Position numbers and translations under genes: made by a program. Shown piece after piece: positions 1-9,124 of a stretch of 64,000 bases of DNA (positions within the stretch are counted from its first letter, which is position 1; each line of letters opens with the position of its first letter). Origin of the DNA: Enterovibrio paralichthyis (GTDB lineage Bacteria > Pseudomonadota > Gammaproteobacteria > Enterobacterales > Vibrionaceae); contig NZ_JAHUTS010000005.1 in NCBI RefSeq assembly GCF_019209835.1, positions 186,001 to 250,000 of the forward strand, given 5' to 3'. Below the pieces are notes generated by a model. The model searched no databases, had not been told where the DNA came from, and was given only the letters and a program-made list of their open reading frames with translations.

Positions 1-357
1 CCCTCTGCCAAAAATTCTTTCGGAAGAATTAGCGATTTGATGTGTTGCTTTGATCTTGTGCCTGAAGCGAATAATTTCAAGGCCAGAGAATCAGTTATTC
101 ACACGACTGTGCGCTATGGCTGATTATGATAAGGCATAACCCTCACGCATCCCACCGCTAATCAAGCCTGAGCAGGCATGGTAACCAAAAAATTAGAACC
201 CGTTCATTGACTGAGGCCATTTTAGTGCATTTTCTGCCCAGCTTTAGTGCATATCCAGCGTCTGTTTTCCTCGCCACAAAGCGAATTTTAGGGTGTCCGT
301 GGTGATTGTGCGGAGGAATTGGTACTCTTACACAGAGTATTCAAGGGCAAAAATCAT
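1..357. promoter_or_regulatory. Intergenic region upstream of dciA
   Basis: No credible coding sequence is seen in this stretch. By the usual gammaproteobacterial order, the secM/secA side would lie beyond the left edge, so this may be a divergent promoter region (inference). Visible structure includes a short perfect inverted repeat AATTCTT-TCGG-AAGAATT at 13-30, a small GCCTG-AG-CAGGC hairpin near 168-179, and two copies of TTTAGTGCAT at 221-230 and 243-252 with a 22-bp period. A TTGACT element near 207 could be a -35 hexamer, but no good -10 was found at the right distance. Confidence 0.4.
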
Positions 358-816
358 ATGCGCGATCATCGACCTCAAGCCGCTTTGGATTTACTGGAAA
401 ACAGCCTTTCCGGTCAAATCCGCCAACGTGCAATGGCGCTCTCCCAGCTAAACCAACAAGTTCAGGCGCTGCTGCCACCGCAATCTGCCGCACAGTGCCG
501 GGTTGCCAATTACCGCGATGGCATTTTGATCCTAGAGTGTGGGTCATCTTCTTGGGCGACTAGGCTTAATTACGATCGCCAGACGCTCCTCAGTGCGCTA
601 AGACGCGGCCCGCTGCCTTCGCTGATGACAATTGAAATCAAGGTCAACCCTGCCCTTGCCAAAGCACAAGCCGAAGAGAAGGAAGAAGTCGCCCCAAAAC
701 CTGCGCGCCATTTAAGCTCGACCGCCGCACAGTATTTGGAAGCCATTGCGCAAGGTGCTCCAGACAGTGTGAAGAAGCGCTTGGAAGCCATAGCGGCCTT
801 GGCAAAGGACAACTGA
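358..816 (+). CDS. dciA: DciA-type replicative helicase loader (DUF721)
   Basis: A 152-residue protein starting MRDHRPQAALDLL, matching the DUF721/DciA family. DciA interacts with the replicative helicase DnaB and helps load it at the origin in bacteria that lack E. coli DnaC. The N-terminal two thirds (to about residue 105) carry the compact domain with the family's CRVANYRDGILIL-like strand. The tail is Ala/Lys/Glu-rich, as expected for the disordered helicase-contacting end. ATG 358 is chosen because AAGGGC lies about 10 bases upstream and the family starts MRDHRP; an in-frame upstream start at 319 would add only 13 unconserved residues. It converges on lpxC and shares a terminator with it. 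Confidence 0.85.
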   Translation: MRDHRPQAALDLLENSLSGQIRQRAMALSQLNQQVQALLPPQSAAQCRVANYRDGILILECGSSSWATRLNYDRQTLLSALRRGPLPSLMTIEIKVNPALAKAQAEEKEEVAPKPARHLSSTAAQYLEAIAQGAPDSVKKRLEAIAALAKDN

Positions 817-860
817 GACTTTGTTTCTCCTTTCACTCTTTGCCGAATTTCAGGCACAAA

Positions 861-885
861 AAAACCGGAGCATGCTCCGGTTTTT
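861..885. terminator. Bidirectional terminator between dciA and lpxC
   Basis: Perfect stem ACCGGAGCA/TGCTCCGGT (863-882), flanked by A-rich sequence on the left and T5 on the right, so it can end transcripts from both the convergent dciA and lpxC genes. Confidence 0.85.
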
Positions 886-899
886 CATTTGTTTGTGTA

Positions 900-1817
900 T
901 CAGGCCAATACCATACCTGGCTGGGCAAAAGTGACCGGCAGGGTTTGTTCGTTTTCGAACGTTGCCCATTCCCATGCTTCCTGATCTGCCAGAACCGCAC
1001 GCAGCAGTTGGTTGTTCAGTGCATGGCCGGATTTATACGCACGCATTTCACCAATGATATTGTGACCGCACATGTACAGGTCACCGATAGCATCAAGCAC
1101 TTTGTGCTTAACCAATTCGTTGTCGAAACGCAGGCCTTCTTCGTTCAGGATGCGATAGTCATCCAAAACGATGGCACAGTCGAAGCTACCACCCAGACAC
1201 AGGTTACGTGACTGAAGGTATTCGATATCACGCATGAAACCAAAAGTACGTGCGCGGCTGATATCTTTGATAAACGACTGTGAAGAGAAATCCAACACCA
1301 GATTCTGGTGCTCTGACTCAATTGCCGGGTGATTGAAGTCAATGGCAAAGTCTAGGCGGAAGCCGTCATACGGCAACAGCTCTGCCCATTTGTCGCCATC
1401 TTCGATGCGAACAGGTTTCTTAATGCGCACAAAGCGTTTTGGTGCATTAAGGGTTTCAATCCCCGCAGATTGCAGCAGATAAATGAACGGGCTTGCGCTG
1501 CCGTCCATAATTGGAATTTCCGGTGCGTCGACTTCGATAATGACGTTATCAATACCCATACCCGCCAGCGCCGCATTAAGGTGCTCGACAGTAGAGATAC
1601 GTACGCCTTCATCGTTGACCAGTGCAGTACACAGCATGGTGTCACGTACAGACGCCGGATCCGCCGGAAAGTCTACCGGTGGATTCAGGTCAGTACGGCG
1701 ATAAATCACGCCAGTGTTAGCTGCAGCCGGGCGCAGGATCAGCGTGACTTTACGCCCAGAGTGCAAACCCACCCCGGTCGTTTGAACAATAGTTTTTAAT
1801 GTTCTTTGTCTAATCAT
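900..1817 (-). CDS. lpxC: UDP-3-O-acyl-N-acetylglucosamine deacetylase
   Basis: LpxC (305 aa, the normal family length) is the zinc amidase that performs the committed step of lipid A synthesis in the cytosol, deacetylating UDP-3-O-(acyl)-GlcNAc. Zinc ligands are visible at H79 (in STVEHLNAAL), H238 and D242 (in ELVKHKVLDAIGD). The start MIRQRTLKTIVQ is canonical. It is the last gene of the minus-strand dcw cluster, 118 bases after ftsZ, and ends at the terminator shared with dciA. In E. coli LpxC level is set by FtsH proteolysis; the C-terminal tail here (FAQPGMVLA) resembles the E. coli degradation tail, so similar control is plausible but inferred. Confidence 0.98.
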   Translation of the reverse strand: MIRQRTLKTIVQTTGVGLHSGRKVTLILRPAAANTGVIYRRTDLNPPVDFPADPASVRDTMLCTALVNDEGVRISTVEHLNAALAGMGIDNVIIEVDAPEIPIMDGSASPFIYLLQSAGIETLNAPKRFVRIKKPVRIEDGDKWAELLPYDGFRLDFAIDFNHPAIESEHQNLVLDFSSQSFIKDISRARTFGFMRDIEYLQSRNLCLGGSFDCAIVLDDYRILNEEGLRFDNELVKHKVLDAIGDLYMCGHNIIGEMRAYKSGHALNNQLLRAVLADQEAWEWATFENEQTLPVTFAQPGMVLA

Positions 1818-1935
1818 CTGCCATTCCCAACTGAATCAATGTTTTTGCGCCCCAAATCACCCATTACGGTGTCACAATAGGGCAAAACGCGCAGCATGAT
1901 ATCACGCCGCTGTACACAAACCAAGCACTGGAAAA

Positions 1936-3114
1936 TTAATCTGCCTGCTTACGCAAGAACGCAGGAATATCCAGATAGTCTTGATCTTGCTTAGGCTTAG
2001 GGGCAACGTTTGAAGTCTGTGGTTGTACAGGTGCTTCTGCAGGACGTGTGCCCGTGACAGCCGTTGCCGCTTTAGTAGCTTCTTGCAAAGGTTGTGCCTT
2101 GTTTTCCACCGGTGCTGGTTTTTGCGAACCAGGAACCAAAGTGATATCTGGCTTACGCTCATTACCGATACCTGTAGCAACAACGGTAACACGCAGCTCG
2201 TCACTCATCTCTGGATCCATCGACGAACCAATAACGACAGTCGCGTTATCTGAGGCAAACGCTTTTACAGTGTTACCCACAGTCTCGAATTCATCCAGTC
2301 GCATATCAAAGCCAGCTGTAATATTTACGAGAACACCGCGCGCTCCCGCCAGATCGATGTCTTCCAACAGCGGGCTAGAAATTGCCATTTCAGCCGCTTC
2401 TTCAGCACGATCTTCACCGGTTGCGACACCACTACCCATCATAGCGTGACCCATTTCCGACATCACGGTACGCACGTCCGCAAAGTCGACGTTAATCAGG
2501 CCTGGGCGAGTGATCAGCTCAGCAATACCCTGTACCGCATTACGCAGCACATCGTTCGCTTTTGCGAAAGCGTCCAGCAGCGTAATACCGCGACCAAGCA
2601 CTTTCAGCAGTTTCTCGTTCGGGATTGTGATTAGCGAGTCGACGTGCTTAGAAAGCTCCTCGATACCCTGCTCCGCAAACGCCATACGCTTTTTACCTTC
2701 AAAGCTGAATGGTTTAGTGACAACAGCAACGGTAAGAATACCCAGCTCTTTTGCCACTTCAGCGATAACCGGTGCTGCACCAGTACCTGTACCACCGCCC
2801 ATACCCGCTGCGATAAATACCATATCGGCACCTTCGAGCTCAGCTTTAATGGCTTCGCGATCTTCCATCGCAGATTCACGGCCAACTTGTGGGTTTGCAC
2901 CCGCTCCCAGACCTTTAGTGATATCACCGCCAATCTGAATAACAGTGCTTACCGCTGTTTTACGCAATGCCTGCGCGTCAGTGTTGATGGTGATGAATTC
3001 CACACCTTCAATTGACTCGCGTACCATGTGTTCAACTGCGTTACCACCGCCGCCACCAACACCAACGACTTTGATTACCGCGTCATTGGACATTTCCATA
3101 GTCGGTTCAAACAT
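1936..3114 (-). CDS. ftsZ: Cell division GTPase FtsZ
   Basis: A 392-residue tubulin homologue that polymerises into the Z ring. The tubulin signature GGGTGTG is at 106-112, the N-terminal nucleotide loop GVGGGGGNAV at about 18-27, and the T7 region follows. After residue about 320 there is a Pro/Ala/Gln-rich linker, then the conserved C-terminal peptide DYLDIPAFLRKQAD that binds FtsA, ZipA and MinC. A strong ribosome site (GGAGAG) lies 5 bases before the ATG. It sits between ftsA and lpxC as in other gammaproteobacteria. Confidence 0.99.
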   Translation of the reverse strand: MFEPTMEMSNDAVIKVVGVGGGGGNAVEHMVRESIEGVEFITINTDAQALRKTAVSTVIQIGGDITKGLGAGANPQVGRESAMEDREAIKAELEGADMVFIAAGMGGGTGTGAAPVIAEVAKELGILTVAVVTKPFSFEGKKRMAFAEQGIEELSKHVDSLITIPNEKLLKVLGRGITLLDAFAKANDVLRNAVQGIAELITRPGLINVDFADVRTVMSEMGHAMMGSGVATGEDRAEEAAEMAISSPLLEDIDLAGARGVLVNITAGFDMRLDEFETVGNTVKAFASDNATVVIGSSMDPEMSDELRVTVVATGIGNERKPDITLVPGSQKPAPVENKAQPLQEATKAATAVTGTRPAEAPVQPQTSNVAPKPKQDQDYLDIPAFLRKQAD

Positions 3115-3147
3115 GTGTTCTCTCCGTATTTCCTGTTCGCATCAGGT

Positions 3148-4404
3148 TTAAAATTCTTTCTTAAGCCAGCCACTAAGCTTACTGAACATGCCTGATACAG
3201 TTCGTTTAGGCTCTGGCTCGCTCGATTCGTTCAATAGATTTTCTTTGCCATAATGCAAAAGTCCGACCGCTGTCGCATGGTAGGGCGCATTGACATAGTC
3301 AGTAAGCCCGGTGACACCATACGGAAGACCAATGCGGACCTGATTCTGGAATACGCGCTCAGCACACTCCACCAGGCCTTGCATCTGCGCAGCGCCACCG
3401 GTCAGGACAATCCCCGCCGCCAGCTGGTGTTTCACACCCTGCGCCCGCAGTCGCTCCTGCACACGTTCCAGTTCGTTTTGGACTAATCCCAGTAGCTCAC
3501 TGCAACGTGGCTCAATGACTTCAGCCAATGTTTGACGCTGAAGGCTGCGCGAGGGGCGCCCACCTACGCTGGGAACATTGACCTTGGCATCTTTATTTAC
3601 CAGTTCGCTTAACGCACACCCGTGCTTCACTTTGATTTTCTCGGCGTCGCTCAATGGGGTACCGAAGGCATAAGCGATATCACTGGTGATGACATTGCCC
3701 GCGTATGGAATGACTGCTGCGTGACGCAAAGCGCCACCTGTCCACACGGCAATGTCCATGGTGCCGCCGCCGATATCGACGACGCAAACACCCAACTCTC
3801 TCTCATCTGGCGTGATCACCGCATGGCTTGACGCCAAACCAGAGAAAATTAACTGATCCACCTTAAGTCCACAGCGTTCAACGGCTTTTTCGATGTTGCG
3901 CGCCGTGTCGTTGTGGCAGGTGATGAGGTGTACGCTGGCTTCCATACGCACACCGGACAACCCGACCGGGTTTTTAATCCCTTCCTGGTAGTCGATTTTG
4001 TATTCTTGCGGAATAACGTGCAGCACACGTTGTTCATCGCTGATTTTTACCGATTTCGCAGTATGGATAACCATATCGACGTCGTCTTGGGTGACTTCTT
4101 CGTCGGAGATAGGTCCCATACCACGCTCAGTCTGGCAGTGGATGTGCTTACCTGACAGGGAAAGGTATACCGCATTGATCTTGCAGTCAGACATCAGTTC
4201 TGCGCCATCAACGGCACGTTGTACTGATTTCACCACTGACTCAAGGTCGTTTACGCCACCTTTATCCATGCCTTGTGACGGGGTCGAGCCCACGCCCAGC
4301 ACATTGATCGCGCCGTCTGGCAAAAGTTCACTGATCAGTACCGAGACTTTTGACGTTCCGATATCCAAGCCAACAATCAGTGGTCTGTCAGTTGTTTGTT
4401 TCAT
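3148..4404 (-). CDS. ftsA: Cell division actin-like protein FtsA
   Basis: FtsA (418 aa) tethers FtsZ filaments to the inner membrane and recruits later divisome proteins. The N-terminal phosphate-binding motif IVGLDIGTSKV and the second phosphate loop VVDIGGGTMDIAVW mark the actin/Hsp70 ATPase fold. The C-terminal amphipathic membrane helix is visible as MFSKLSGWLKKEF. A GTG start at 4413, just after the ftsQ stop, would add MVG; ATG 4404 is preferred because family members begin M-K/T-x-T-D. It lies between ftsQ and ftsZ with short gaps, so translation is probably coupled. Confidence 0.97.
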   Translation of the reverse strand: MKQTTDRPLIVGLDIGTSKVSVLISELLPDGAINVLGVGSTPSQGMDKGGVNDLESVVKSVQRAVDGAELMSDCKINAVYLSLSGKHIHCQTERGMGPISDEEVTQDDVDMVIHTAKSVKISDEQRVLHVIPQEYKIDYQEGIKNPVGLSGVRMEASVHLITCHNDTARNIEKAVERCGLKVDQLIFSGLASSHAVITPDERELGVCVVDIGGGTMDIAVWTGGALRHAAVIPYAGNVITSDIAYAFGTPLSDAEKIKVKHGCALSELVNKDAKVNVPSVGGRPSRSLQRQTLAEVIEPRCSELLGLVQNELERVQERLRAQGVKHQLAAGIVLTGGAAQMQGLVECAERVFQNQVRIGLPYGVTGLTDYVNAPYHATAVGLLHYGKENLLNESSEPEPKRTVSGMFSKLSGWLKKEF

Positions 4405-4415
4405 TCCAACCACTC

Positions 4416-5186
4416 TCAGTTCTCTTCCTCACCGTCTTCCGGGGCTTTCCAACCCACGGCAGCACCGGTGTCATAGCGCAAATCTACGTATTGCATCGCC
4501 CGACCTGTTGCTTTGATTTCGTCAAACAGATCCACAAAGCGTCTCAGACGCTCATCCCGCGATTCCCGGCCCAACTCGATACGGATACCGTCCCGGGTGA
4601 CCACGCGCCAGGATCGACGCTCATTCAACGCCAGTGCGGCGATTTGTAATTCTGTGGGTGCCAGTATCCGTCGCATATCCCGCCACGCATCCAGCACTTC
4701 TTTTTCACTGCCTTCCGGGCCATGAAGCGATACCAGTCCCAGATTGCTGACTTCTTCCGGGCTGGCGTGAAATACCACCCCTTCGGTATCCAGTAGCAAA
4801 GATCCATTCCAGACTGCCTGTGGCTGGTATTCAGTCACATTCACCTTAATAGTGTCTGGCCACTGCTTACGGACTGCCACATTAGCAACCCAAGGCAGCG
4901 CTGAAATTGCTCCATGGATGTTATCCACATCCTGCAGCATGAAACTCTGTAAGCCGCCCAGCTTGAGCACGGAGTCCCGGACTTCTGTGGCGGTAAGATG
5001 CGTCAGCTCACCCTGTACAATAATTTGGGAAAGCGGCAACTGCCTTTCATCGCCCATCCAGGACAAAACACGAAGCAGCGACCACACCAACGCCAGAATG
5101 ACAAATACCAAAAACACCAGCCCCCCCCAATGCGCTTTTGGCATTGAAGTCTGAGCCGGTATCTCGTCGACAGTCACGTTTGTCAT
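4416..5186 (-). CDS. ftsQ: Cell division protein FtsQ
   Basis: FtsQ (256 aa) is the bitopic scaffold of the FtsQLB complex. A cytoplasmic tail of about 20 residues is followed by one membrane segment (about 21-43), a POTRA domain (about 50-118, LPLSQIIVQGELTHLTATEV) and the periplasmic beta domain ending VDLRYDTGAAVGWK. ATG 5186 is chosen over an in-frame TTG at 5234, giving the usual family length. It follows murC after a 209-base gap that would hold ddl in E. coli; ddl is absent here. A good -10 hexamer in that gap suggests a separate ftsQAZ promoter. Confidence 0.95.
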   Translation of the reverse strand: MTNVTVDEIPAQTSMPKAHWGGLVFLVFVILALVWSLLRVLSWMGDERQLPLSQIIVQGELTHLTATEVRDSVLKLGGLQSFMLQDVDNIHGAISALPWVANVAVRKQWPDTIKVNVTEYQPQAVWNGSLLLDTEGVVFHASPEEVSNLGLVSLHGPEGSEKEVLDAWRDMRRILAPTELQIAALALNERRSWRVVTRDGIRIELGRESRDERLRRFVDLFDEIKATGRAMQYVDLRYDTGAAVGWKAPEDGEEEN

Positions 5187-5250
5187 AGCGAGCCATTGCC
5201 TCTTTAAATCTTCAGGCAACCTGCAGCCTTGCAATATGCAAAGCCGACCG

Positions 5251-5280
5251 ATTATAACGGCCAGTTTGACAGGTCACCAA
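5251..5280 (-). promoter_or_regulatory. Candidate promoter for ftsQAZ
   Basis: On the minus strand, TTGGTG (5275-5280) and a perfect TATAAT (5251-5256) are separated by 18 bases, 65 bases before the ftsQ ATG. The -35 is weak (TTGG only), so activity is inferred from the -10 and the position. Confidence 0.4.
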
Positions 5281-5395
5281 CCCTTCTTGGCACTGAAGTG
5301 ATGAAGCTGAGATCAAATACATGCAAAACCACCAAAATACGGTCAAAAGTTAGACATCGCCCACCTCTGACCCTTGGATTTACTTGTATCTGCGC

Positions 5396-6859
5396 TTATT
5401 TCTCCGCTTTCAGTGCCGCTTTATCCAGTTTCAACTCGGCCAGTTTTCTAGCCACTTTTCCGATATCCCCCGCGCCCTGGGTCAGCACCAGGTCACCCGG
5501 CTGGATCACGGCAGCCAGCGCAGCTGGCAATGCTTTAATATCCGGCACGAAGATCGGATCGATTTTTCCGCGGCCACGAATGGTACGGCAAAGGCTTCGG
5601 CCATCCGCACCGGCAATTGGCGCTTCACCGGCGGAGTAGACATCCAGCATCAACAGCACGTCCACCTGCTCCAACACGTTGGCAAAATCGTCATACAAAT
5701 CACGGGTACGACTGTAGCGGTGCGGCTGGAAAATCATCACCAGACGGTTATCCGGCCAACCTGCACGTGCAGCCTGAATGGTCACGTCCACTTCACTTGG
5801 GTGATGACCGTAATCATCCACCAGCAGGGCATGACCCTCTTCAACCGGGAACAGACCCAGTTGGTCAAAGCGACGGCCCGTACCTTCAAAGCTTGCCAGT
5901 GCACGCAAAATCGCGTCATCTTCAACGCCATCTTCCGTTGCCGCGGCCACGGCTGCAGCCGCATTCAAAGCGTTGTGACGGCCTGGAATATTCAGCTCAA
6001 TGTTCAAAACCGGCATGCCGTTGCGCAAAATGGTGAAAATGCCTTTCTGGCCTTCCTGACGGTAATCTTGCAGGCGTACATCCGCATCTTCTGAAAAACC
6101 GTAGGTGATGACTTGACGGCCAATGCGCGGGATCAATTCGCGGACAACCGGATCATCAATACACATCACTGCCTGACCATAAAAAGGCAACTGGTGCAGG
6201 AAATCGACAAACGTCTGCTTCAGGTTGTCGAAGTTACCGCCATAGGTGTCCATGTGGTCAGCTTCGATATTGGTAACAATCGCCACCATTGGCTGCAGGT
6301 GCAGGAAGGAGGCATCGCTTTCGTCAGCTTCCGCGATAAGGTAGCGGCTGCAGCCCAGACGCGCATTGGTTCCGGCGCTTTTCACCAGACCACCATTCAC
6401 GAATGTTGGATCCAGTCCCGCTTCCTGATAGATCAGCGTCGTCAACGCGGTTGTGGTGGTTTTGCCATGGGTACCGGCAACTGCGATACCGTGACGGTAG
6501 CGCATCAGCTCCGCCAGCATTTCAGCGCGGCGAACCACTGGGATGCGGGCTTTTTTCGCCGCGACCAGCTCAGGATTGTCCTGTTTGATTGCCGTAGAGA
6601 CCACCACCACACTCGCGCCTTCCACGTTACTTTCAGCGTGGCCGAAAAACACTTTCGCACCTTTGCTTTCAAGGCGCTCAGTCACCGGGTTCTCGGACAA
6701 GTCCGAGCCGCTGATTTCATAACCTTCGTTGATCAGCACTTCCGCAATACCGCACATACCGGCACCGCCGATACCGACAAAGTGAATGCGTTTAACACGG
6801 CGCATTTCAGGCACCATGGTTCGGATTTTTTCTAACTGATGACTGTCAAACTTACCCAT
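5396..6859 (-). CDS. murC: UDP-N-acetylmuramate--L-alanine ligase
   Basis: MurC (487 aa) adds L-alanine to UDP-MurNAc in the cytosol, the first ligase step of the peptide stem. The Rossmann motif HFVGIGGAGMCGIAEVL (about 26-42) and the ATP P-loop GTHGKTTTT (129-137) are present, followed by the Mur ligase central and C-terminal domains (ADESDASF, HNALNAAAA, DDYGHHPSE). A GTG sits directly before the ATG; the ATG is taken as the start. It follows murG by 11 bases. Confidence 0.98.
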   Translation of the reverse strand: MGKFDSHQLEKIRTMVPEMRRVKRIHFVGIGGAGMCGIAEVLINEGYEISGSDLSENPVTERLESKGAKVFFGHAESNVEGASVVVVSTAIKQDNPELVAAKKARIPVVRRAEMLAELMRYRHGIAVAGTHGKTTTTALTTLIYQEAGLDPTFVNGGLVKSAGTNARLGCSRYLIAEADESDASFLHLQPMVAIVTNIEADHMDTYGGNFDNLKQTFVDFLHQLPFYGQAVMCIDDPVVRELIPRIGRQVITYGFSEDADVRLQDYRQEGQKGIFTILRNGMPVLNIELNIPGRHNALNAAAAVAAATEDGVEDDAILRALASFEGTGRRFDQLGLFPVEEGHALLVDDYGHHPSEVDVTIQAARAGWPDNRLVMIFQPHRYSRTRDLYDDFANVLEQVDVLLMLDVYSAGEAPIAGADGRSLCRTIRGRGKIDPIFVPDIKALPAALAAVIQPGDLVLTQGAGDIGKVARKLAELKLDKAALKAEK

Positions 6860-6870
6860 CACTTCGTTCT

Positions 6871-7941
6871 CTACTTCGCTACTTCTTTGATGGCATTCGC
6901 CACACGTTCTGCTGCATCGGTAATCGCTGCCGCTTTTGCCGCCTTAGACATGGCCATCAAAGACGTTGAATTCTGTTTGTTTATGGCATCAGCCAATGTC
7001 TGTGCCGTCAGCTCTGGCTGCTCGATCATAATGGCTGCGCCACTGTCGACCAGATGCTCTGCATTCAGCGCCTGCTGGCGATCTTTATGCATGAATGGCA
7101 CGAAGATCGCTGGAACGCCTGCGGCTGACACTTCTGAAACGGTCAACGCACCAGAGCGGCAAATGATGATGTCAGCCCAGCTATAGGCCGCGGCAACATC
7201 ATCGATAAATTCTGTGACTTCAGCATTAGCCACACCGGCCTTTTGATAACGCTCGGCAGTGTCAGGTTGACTGCCCTTACCTGCCTGGTGTCTTACCACA
7301 ACAGCACGGTCACAAAGGGCAATGGCTTCCGGCACCGTATGGTTAAGAATACGTGCCCCTTGGCTTCCGCCCATCACCAGCACGTTCAGCGGCTCGCCAT
7401 CGGCATAGGTTGCATGCTCTGCCAATGCACATACGTCTTTGCGTACCGGGTTTCCCACCACCTGCTTGTTGGCAAATGCACCCGGGAATGCCTGCAGTAC
7501 CCGTTTGGCAATCTTCGCCAACCATTGATTCGTCAAGCCAGCCACGGCGTTCTGCTCGTGCAGCACCACGGGGATGCCGCTCAACCACGCTGCCAGACCA
7601 CCTGGCCCGCTGACATAGCCACCCATGCCCAATACTGCATTCGGTTGCCAGCGCTTGATGTGACGACGCGCCCGAAATACCGCGTTCAGCACCATCCAGG
7701 GGGCGAGAAGTTTACGCGCAAACCCCGCGCCACGCAGCCCTTTTACCTCGATAAAGTCGATCTCAATGCCATGTTTTGGCACCAGATCTGCTTCCATCCG
7801 ATCCGCCGTTCCTAACCAGCGGATCTCCCAGCCTTCCTGTTGCAGCTCTTTGGCTACCGCAAGCCCCGGGAAAACGTGACCGCCGGTACCACCGGCCATC
7901 ACCAACAGGCGTTTATTCTTTTGTTCTTTTTCGTTTTTCAT
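6871..7941 (-). CDS. murG: Lipid II synthase (GlcNAc transferase) MurG
   Basis: MurG (356 aa) transfers GlcNAc from UDP-GlcNAc to lipid I at the inner face of the membrane, making lipid II. The GT-B fold signatures are visible: the N-terminal loop GGTGGHVFPGLAVA (from residue 17), the second Gly-rich loop MGGYVSGPGG, and the donor site CRSGALTVSE. ATG 7941 is chosen over an in-frame TTG at 7950. The start lies 29 bases inside the 3' end of ftsW with no obvious Shine-Dalgarno sequence, so translational coupling to ftsW is likely. Confidence 0.97.
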   Translation of the reverse strand: MKNEKEQKNKRLLVMAGGTGGHVFPGLAVAKELQQEGWEIRWLGTADRMEADLVPKHGIEIDFIEVKGLRGAGFARKLLAPWMVLNAVFRARRHIKRWQPNAVLGMGGYVSGPGGLAAWLSGIPVVLHEQNAVAGLTNQWLAKIAKRVLQAFPGAFANKQVVGNPVRKDVCALAEHATYADGEPLNVLVMGGSQGARILNHTVPEAIALCDRAVVVRHQAGKGSQPDTAERYQKAGVANAEVTEFIDDVAAAYSWADIIICRSGALTVSEVSAAGVPAIFVPFMHKDRQQALNAEHLVDSGAAIMIEQPELTAQTLADAINKQNSTSLMAMSKAAKAAAITDAAERVANAIKEVAK

Positions 7942-9124
7942 GAGACACAATTCGTTGGTGCGCCTGCGCTGTTTTCATACGGTATTCATGATCAATGCGC
8001 AGCAGCAGGGCGACCGCAGTCGACATAATAAATAAACTTGAGCCACCGTAACTGACCAGTGGCAAGGTCAGGCCTTTGGTGGGAACAATACCCGCCGCCG
8101 CACCCACGTTGACCAGTGCCTGAAAGGCAAACCAGATACCAATCCCGAAGGCAAGGAAACCACCAAACAGCTGGTCGGCTTCCAGACAGCGCTTACCGAT
8201 AAACAGAGCGCGGAAAACCAGCGCAAATACCATCAACAGTACTGCCGTTACGCCAATCAATCCCAGCTCTTCGGCCAGCACTGCAATAACAAAGTCAGTA
8301 TGTGCTTCCGGCAGGTATTCTAGTTTTTGGATAGAATTACCCAGCCCTTGTCCCCACCAGCTACCGCGGCCAAAGGCCATCAGTGATTGCGTTAACTGAT
8401 AACCGCTGCCAAATGGATCCTGCCAAGGGTCGAGGAATGAAGTCACACGGGCGATACGGTATGGCTCAGCCAGAATCAATAAGCCAACCAGACCAAGGCC
8501 AGTAAACAGCAAAGCACCAAACTGCCAAAGCTTGGCACCGGCAATAAACAGCATGCCTACCGTGGTAACAAACATGACGACCACGGAGCCGAGATCAGGC
8601 TGAAGCAGCAGCAAGCCGGCAATAATGACCAGCACAGCCAGAGGTTTCAGAAAGCCCAGGAAGCTTTCCCTCACTTCACCATGGCGACGAACCAGATACC
8701 CGGCAATGAACAGAAACAATGAGAGTTTGGCGACTTCCGCAGGTTGAAGGTTAATGACCCCCAATGGCAGCCAGCGCACCGCACCATTTACCGAGCGCCC
8801 CACCAACAACACTGCGACAAGTAAGGCGAACGAAATTAGGAGCATCGGAATGCTGAGCTGTTGCCAGCGGGCGAGCGGGATCTGCAGGGCAAATCCGGCA
8901 AGGATCAACGCACCAATCAAATAAAAGCCCTGACGCATAGCAAAGTGAAATGGCTCATCCACCAGACGCGTAGAAACAGGAATAGAAGCGGAAGAAACCA
9001 TGATCAAGCCGACCATCATCAGGCCGAACGAAAGCCAGACAAGTTGGCGGTCGTACAGAGCCGTTGGCGCCGGATGTGATATCCAGCGCAGCAAACGGTT
9101 GTCTTCCCACTTCGCACTCATCAT
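7913..9124 (-). CDS. ftsW: Septal peptidoglycan glycosyltransferase FtsW
   Basis: FtsW (403 aa) is a SEDS-family polytopic membrane protein that polymerises lipid II at the septum in partnership with FtsI. About ten hydrophobic segments are visible from residue 28 onward. Family motifs include the conserved GVINLQPAEVAKLSLFLF, the Asp-containing LLQPDLGSVVV, the AEELGLIG loop and the C-terminal KGLTLPLVSYGGSS. Its start overlaps the murD stop as ATGA. Confidence 0.98.
   Translation of the reverse strand: MMSAKWEDNRLLRWISHPAPTALYDRQLVWLSFGLMMVGLIMVSSASIPVSTRLVDEPFHFAMRQGFYLIGALILAGFALQIPLARWQQLSIPMLLISFALLVAVLLVGRSVNGAVRWLPLGVINLQPAEVAKLSLFLFIAGYLVRRHGEVRESFLGFLKPLAVLVIIAGLLLLQPDLGSVVVMFVTTVGMLFIAGAKLWQFGALLFTGLGLVGLLILAEPYRIARVTSFLDPWQDPFGSGYQLTQSLMAFGRGSWWGQGLGNSIQKLEYLPEAHTDFVIAVLAEELGLIGVTAVLLMVFALVFRALFIGKRCLEADQLFGGFLAFGIGIWFAFQALVNVGAAAGIVPTKGLTLPLVSYGGSSLFIMSTAVALLLRIDHEYRMKTAQAHQRIVSHEKRKRTKE

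Noticed and set aside
306..563. 85-residue frame overlapping dciA
   Set aside because: It overlaps dciA in another frame and has no recognisable domain; DciA is the conserved product.
5384..6835. Two long plus-strand frames opposite murC (5384-6094, 6113-6835)
   Set aside because: Both are antisense to murC and rich in His, Gln and Thr with no motif.
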